Shown: piece by piece, positions 59,600 to 64,000 of the stretch
Numbering within the stretch: position 1 is the first letter of the stretch
Layout: the number at the start of each line of letters is the position of its first letter
Origin: Ampelocalamus luodianensis
Taxonomy: Eukaryota; Streptophyta; Magnoliopsida; Poales; Poaceae
Assembly: GCA_036346255.1 (NCBI GenBank)
Contig: CM070640.1
Location: forward strand, 42,386,840-42,450,839
Length of the DNA stretch: 64,000 nt
Direction of reading: 5' to 3'
Translations under genes and position numbers: made by a program
The notes under the pieces: model-generated
What the model saw: only the letters and a program-made list of their open reading frames with translations
Told to the model about the DNA's origin: nothing
Databases searched by the model: none

Positions 59600-60427
59600 T
59601 GATACGGGAGGCGATCTTCTCGGTGAGGAACCGTGGATAGTTGATCACAAGTAGGCGATGTCACTAGGTGAACACTCGCGTAATGCACGAACCCTCAACT
59701 CTTGAATCGCCAAAAACACACGGGTAGTTGTTCGTCGCGAGACCACGAGCAATGACGCCAAATCCCAATTCCCAATGGAGCAGCGGCTTGACCTTGGATT
59801 GCGGAACAAAACAAATGGATCGCCTAATTCTCTCTCAAAGTCCTCGCATGAACTGCGGTGTCGAAGAACAAGCAATAGCTATGTTTCAATCTTATGCATA
59901 AGCGGGTCTACCTCTGTAGTGCGGCCATGGGGAGTTTATATAGCCTCCGCAAGCACAAAACTCGGATGAGCGATGGCAGAGTGCTACTGATGTCCCGAGT
60001 CCGACAACATTCATTGCTCTGATATCCGTGTCGATTCATGTTCCGTGAGCGATAATCCGATTCAAAAACGTCCTACTTTAATTTGGAAATTTAAACTAGT
60101 CTCCTCTCGGTTCCCTTGTATTGTGAGCTTTCCTTCTCTTAGCTTGCGCTTGAATTTGTTCGATACACTTGATGCTTCTTTTGATGCCAATGTAACCCTT
60201 GTTGGCCACATGTGTTTCTCCTCCATGAATTTGTTCCCGCCTCCCTCTCCTCAAAGGCTTCACAATGTTCAAACACTGTTGATTTAGAAGTTTAGCTCTT
60301 GCTCTCGTCGGTGGACCAATATGCATACATGCTTGAATTATTTGTAGCGTCATGTATGGCGTCCACCTCGATCTGTGTATGACCACCAATAGGGAAAGAT
60401 GTATAAGTGTTAGGGATGCCCTCATCA
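59600..60427 (-). mobile_element. 3' LTR of a minus-strand chromovirus, possibly CRM-like
   Basis: On the minus strand it starts TGATGAGGGCATCCC and ends CCCGTATCA, 828 bases. It is directly preceded by the polypurine tract AAGAGGGGAGGA (60428-60439). A TATA box on the minus strand (TATATAAAC, 59934-59942) supports the orientation. The left target duplication would be GGTTG (59595-59599); its partner is outside the window. Confidence 0.75.
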
Positions 60428-63400
60428 TCCTCCCCTCTTGAAAAGGCGTCGTCCTCGGCGCTAGATCATCACCACCAAAGAAAGGTGATAAATCAGCCAA
60501 CATTGAAAGTAGAGCTCACGCCATAGTCATCGCTGGAAAGCTCTATCTTGTAGGCATTGTCGTTGATCTTCTCAAGCACCTTGAAAGGTCCATCACCTCG
60601 TGGCGACAATTTAGACTTGCGGCGTTCTAGAAAGCGATCCTTCGCGGTAGTGCACCCAAACCAAATCACTGGTTGAAAAATCATCTTCTTTCGTTTCTTA
60701 TTCGCCTTCTCGGCGCTAGGACTTGACTTGCGTTCTATCTCTCTTTTGTTTTGAGATGCAATTTCTTCACATACTCGGCTCGCTTGGGCGCCTCCATGTG
60801 AACACGGTGTTGACTTGGAAGCGGCGAGAAAATCAAGTGGTGTAAAGGGTTTGAAGCCATACACCACCTCAAAGGACACAAGCTGCGTGAGTGGGTGCAT
60901 GCACCGATTATAAGCGAATTCCACGTCGGCAAACAATCCTCCCCACTCGCAGATTCTTCTTGATCATGGTCGAAGTAGCATCGAAGTGTGCGGTTCACCA
61001 CCTCGGTTTGACCATCGGTTTGAGGATGACAAGTTGTCTTTGAATAACAACTTCGTCCCATTTTACCAAGCGTCTTCCAGAAGTAGCTCATGAACTTCAC
61101 ATCGCGATCCGGACACAATAGTGCGGGGCACACCATGTAGCCTCACGATCTCACTGAAAAACAAGTTAGCAATATCGATGCATAAATAAGCTCTTGTGGC
61201 ACGGAATAAAGTGTGCCATCTTGAAAAGCGCGATCCACAGCGACAAAAGCAGAATCGCTCCCTTTTAGTTTCTAGGCGGTCCTAAAACAAAATCCATACT
61301 AATGTCCTCCCATGGTGCATTGGGAGCAGGTGAGAGGTATACAAACCATGTGGATTCAACCGATTTCGCTTTGTGGCTAGTAATGCATGTGCACATACCT
61401 CTCCACATCTCGCCTCATCTTAGGCCAATAAAGTGACCGCTCAGGCATAGACAACGTCTTCTCCGTCAAAATGTCCCATCAATCCACCCGCATGTGATTC
61501 CTGCAGTAATACAAGCATACGGAGGATTAGGGAGCGCATAATTTGTTAGTGCGAAACAAAACCATCATGGATGTGAAATTTATCCCAACCTTTTCCCTCT
61601 TTGCAATGTGCATGAAGGAGCGGAAAAATCATGGTCATGAGCATATAAATCACGCAAACTCTCTAAACCGGGAACTTGCACTCCTAATTGAGTTAAAGCA
61701 CACTTTTCCTAGAAAGAGCATCAGTGACCACATTTTCCTTTCCTTCTTGTATTTCACAATGTAAAGAAACGACTCAATGAATTCAACCCATTCGGCATGT
61801 CTACGGTTCAGATTTGCTTGACCTTTTAAATACTTCAATGCCTCATGATCAGAATGAATAATAAACTCTTTAGCCATAAATAATGTTGCCAAGTTTCTAG
61901 CGATGCGCACTAACGCATAAAGCTCTTTGTCATAGACCGGATAATTCAATTGAGCACCATTCGATTTCTCACTAAAATAAGCTACGGTCTACCCTCTTGC
62001 ATTAAAACACACGCCAATGCCCAATCCACTAGCATCACACTCAATTTCAAAAATTTAGTGAAATCCCGAATAAAACAAGCAGCGGTGCTTGATCAAGCGT
62101 TTCTTAAGTTCGAGCAAAAGCATTGTCTTGCGCTACCCCCACACAAATTCATGACCTTCTTAGTAAGTTCACTCAAGGGGCGTGATGGTGCTAAAATCCT
62201 TCTACAAAGCGCCGATAAAACCAGCGAGACCATGAAAACTTCTAATCGACTTACGTTCCACGGAGTTGGCCAATTTTTAATCGCTTCAATTTTAGACTCA
62301 TCTACTTCAACTCCTGATGCGAAACAACATAGCCCAAAAAGATGACGATCTTTGCAAAAGTGCACTTCTCTAAGTTACCAAATAACCTAGCCTCACATAA
62401 AACTTGTAGAACTTGTCTAAGATGGTCTATGTGGTGATTCGGTCGCATGCGTAAATCGAATATCATCAAAGTACACAACCACAAATTTACCAATGAAATG
62501 CCTTAAAACATGATTCATTAAGCGCATGAATGTACTAGGTGCATTAGTTAAACCAAAAGGCATGACTAACCACTCATACAACCCAAATTTTGTTTTAAAT
62601 CTGTTTTCCATTCATCCCCTTGATGCATCCTAATTTGATGGTAACCAACTGCGCAAATCTATCTTAGAGAAAATAACGACACCACTCAATTCGTCTAGCA
62701 TATCATCTAAGCGAGGTATAGGATGGCGATGTCGAATGTGATATTATTAATCGCCGACAATCTCGCACATCGCCATGAACCATCTTTCTTAGGAACTAAA
62801 ATAACAAGAACAACACAAGGGCTTAAACTTTCACGTACATACCCTTTGGAGAAAGCTCTTGTACTTGTTTACGAATTTCCTTTGTTTCCTCGGGATTGGT
62901 GCGATGCGGTGGTCGGTTTGGCGGACGAACACGGAATCAAGTCGATCTTATGTTCTATCCACGAATTGGTGGTAGCCCATTTGGTACCGTGCGGAAAGAC
63001 ATCATGAAAATCCTGCAAAGACAAGCAACACCACTAGGAAGAGAAGACAAGTCGTTAGTCGAAAGCAAGCGTCTTTGTACATCGGTACAAAGTGCACTAA
63101 ATGGGATCTTCGCTGAATTCTCTCATCTACGATTTGGTTGCTAACATCACTAAATTCTTCTCTTTGGTAGTCTCAGCGTGCATCTCAATTTTACGCATTG
63201 AAGAATTCACAATGCATTGCGATTAGCGGCTTCAAGATGATATCCATATTGTTCCATCGAAATGTGTAGCGATTTATGCGCCCATCGTGAATAGCGAGCG
63301 GTCATATTGCCATGGCCGTCCCAAGAGCAAGTGACACACCGTCATAGGCTGCGTGTCGATCCAAAGTATCGGTGTACTTCCCAATAGAAAATGTCACTCG

Positions 63401-63906
63401 CACCATGTAGTTCACCTTCACTTCCTCTTTGTCGCTCAACCATTGCACATGATAAGGGCGTGGATCGGCAAGTACTTCAAACCCAACTTATGACACATAT
63501 CCTTGCTAGCCAAATTGTGACAACTTCCGCCATCAATGATCACTTTGCGGACCTTACCCTTATCAAGCTTCGCCCAAATGCGAAACAAATTGCACCTTTG
63601 TTCGAGTGACGGCGATGGCATCACTAAGCACCTTGGCGTGCAAACAATGGAATCTTTGCTCGTGTTAGGAAACTCGGGATCACACTCACATTGTTCGATG
63701 TCATCGATTGTGCAAGGCGGCTTTCGCGCATCGAGTGACTCGTCATCACTATTTGAAACATAACCGCCATCCTCGGTGATAAGCATAGTTCGACATTTGG
63801 GCGGTCCCTGCGAAATGGCCAACACCCTTGCACTTGTGGCAAATGATGTTGCGTGAGCGTCTGTTGACCCCAAAGCGAGTCGCACTAGCGGCGCCGCAGT
63901 CGGCAT
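60428..63906 (-). pseudogene. Chromovirus gag-pol remnant (zinc knuckle to integrase end), running out of the window
   Basis: High to low coordinates: a CHKCKG knuckle (about 63845); TMLITEDGGYVS; protease IIDGGSCHNLAS (about 63530); RT with FGLTNAPSTFM and the active-site motif YFDDI (about 62470); RNase H (SDHEALKYLKG, about 61830); integrase with HPQTDGQTEVVNRTL (about 61015). The C-terminal region RGDGPFKVLEKINDNAYKIE continues in an ADLSPF...TRARAKLLNQQ frame across the polypurine tract into the 3' LTR. Reading from pol into the LTR, and LTRs starting TGATG, are features I associate with CRM-type chromoviruses; this is inference. Frameshifts and stops are frequent, so it is not functional. 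Confidence 0.75.
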
Positions 63907-64000
63907 GCCGTCTTCGGTGTACTGTAGCTTCTTACTTGCGGGCTGCGCATTGCGAATTACTTCCGCCGAGTGCCCTTGTTTGGTGTTTGTTGTTATATGC

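Overview
The window is nuclear DNA from a flowering plant, almost certainly a grass (Poaceae). Evidence: canonical GT-AG introns, GC-rich first exons beside AT-rich introns, a GC-rich single-exon small gene, grass-type Ty3/gypsy LTRs with TGTAACATCC ends, and a terminal-repeat retrotransposon in miniature (TRIM). I cannot name the species from the sequence alone.

Genic part, about 0.8-21.2 kb. (1) A plus-strand PB1-Raf (MAPKKK group B) protein kinase has 8 coding exons between 1638 and 5980. Its start codon overlaps the stop of a 51-codon upstream ORF. (2) A GC-rich single-exon gene (14460-14732) encodes an unrecognised 90-residue protein. (3) A minus-strand EXS-only (ERD1/XPR1/SYG1) membrane protein has 12 coding exons between 20664 and 15616, with a TRIM inside one intron. 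Genes 1 and 3 each carry one apparent 1-base loss in a homopolymer. Exon-phase arithmetic supports both losses independently, so either both genes are broken or the assembly has homopolymer errors. Small mobile elements separate the genes: a 5.05-kb solo LTR (7904-12954, CCAAG duplication), a 650-bp hAT-like element (13370-14019) and an inverted-repeat element (about 6922-7293).

Mobile-element part, about 23-64 kb. A solo LTR on the minus strand (23610-26559, AGCAA duplication) is followed by one large composite, 27165-47816, flanked by GAAAA on both sides. The composite is a Ty3/gypsy element of the TGTAACATCC family whose 5' LTR was entered by a Ty1/copia-like element. That copia-like element in turn holds a solo LTR of the same gypsy family. 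Two deletions later joined copia LTR to gypsy gag, and gypsy integrase to the interior of the 3' LTR. The copia-like element is unusual: it has an intact 580-residue Gag with five zinc knuckles and, instead of a pol gene, a separate decayed gene with its own TATA-like box.

From 49512 to the end lies a second nest. The start of another plus-strand LTR is interrupted by a minus-strand Tat-lineage gypsy element (dual RNase H, pol about 59.3 to 55.5 kb). That element carries an intron-containing gene on the opposite strand (50902-54445) and tandem repeats between the two. A third, minus-strand chromovirus, possibly CRM-like (3' LTR 59600-60427, pol beyond 63.9 kb), interrupts it and runs off the window. 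Arrays of a 29-30-bp hairpin unit recur upstream of and inside introns of the opposite-strand gene. These arrays, together with the gag-plus-extra-gene copia element, are the least explained structures in the window.
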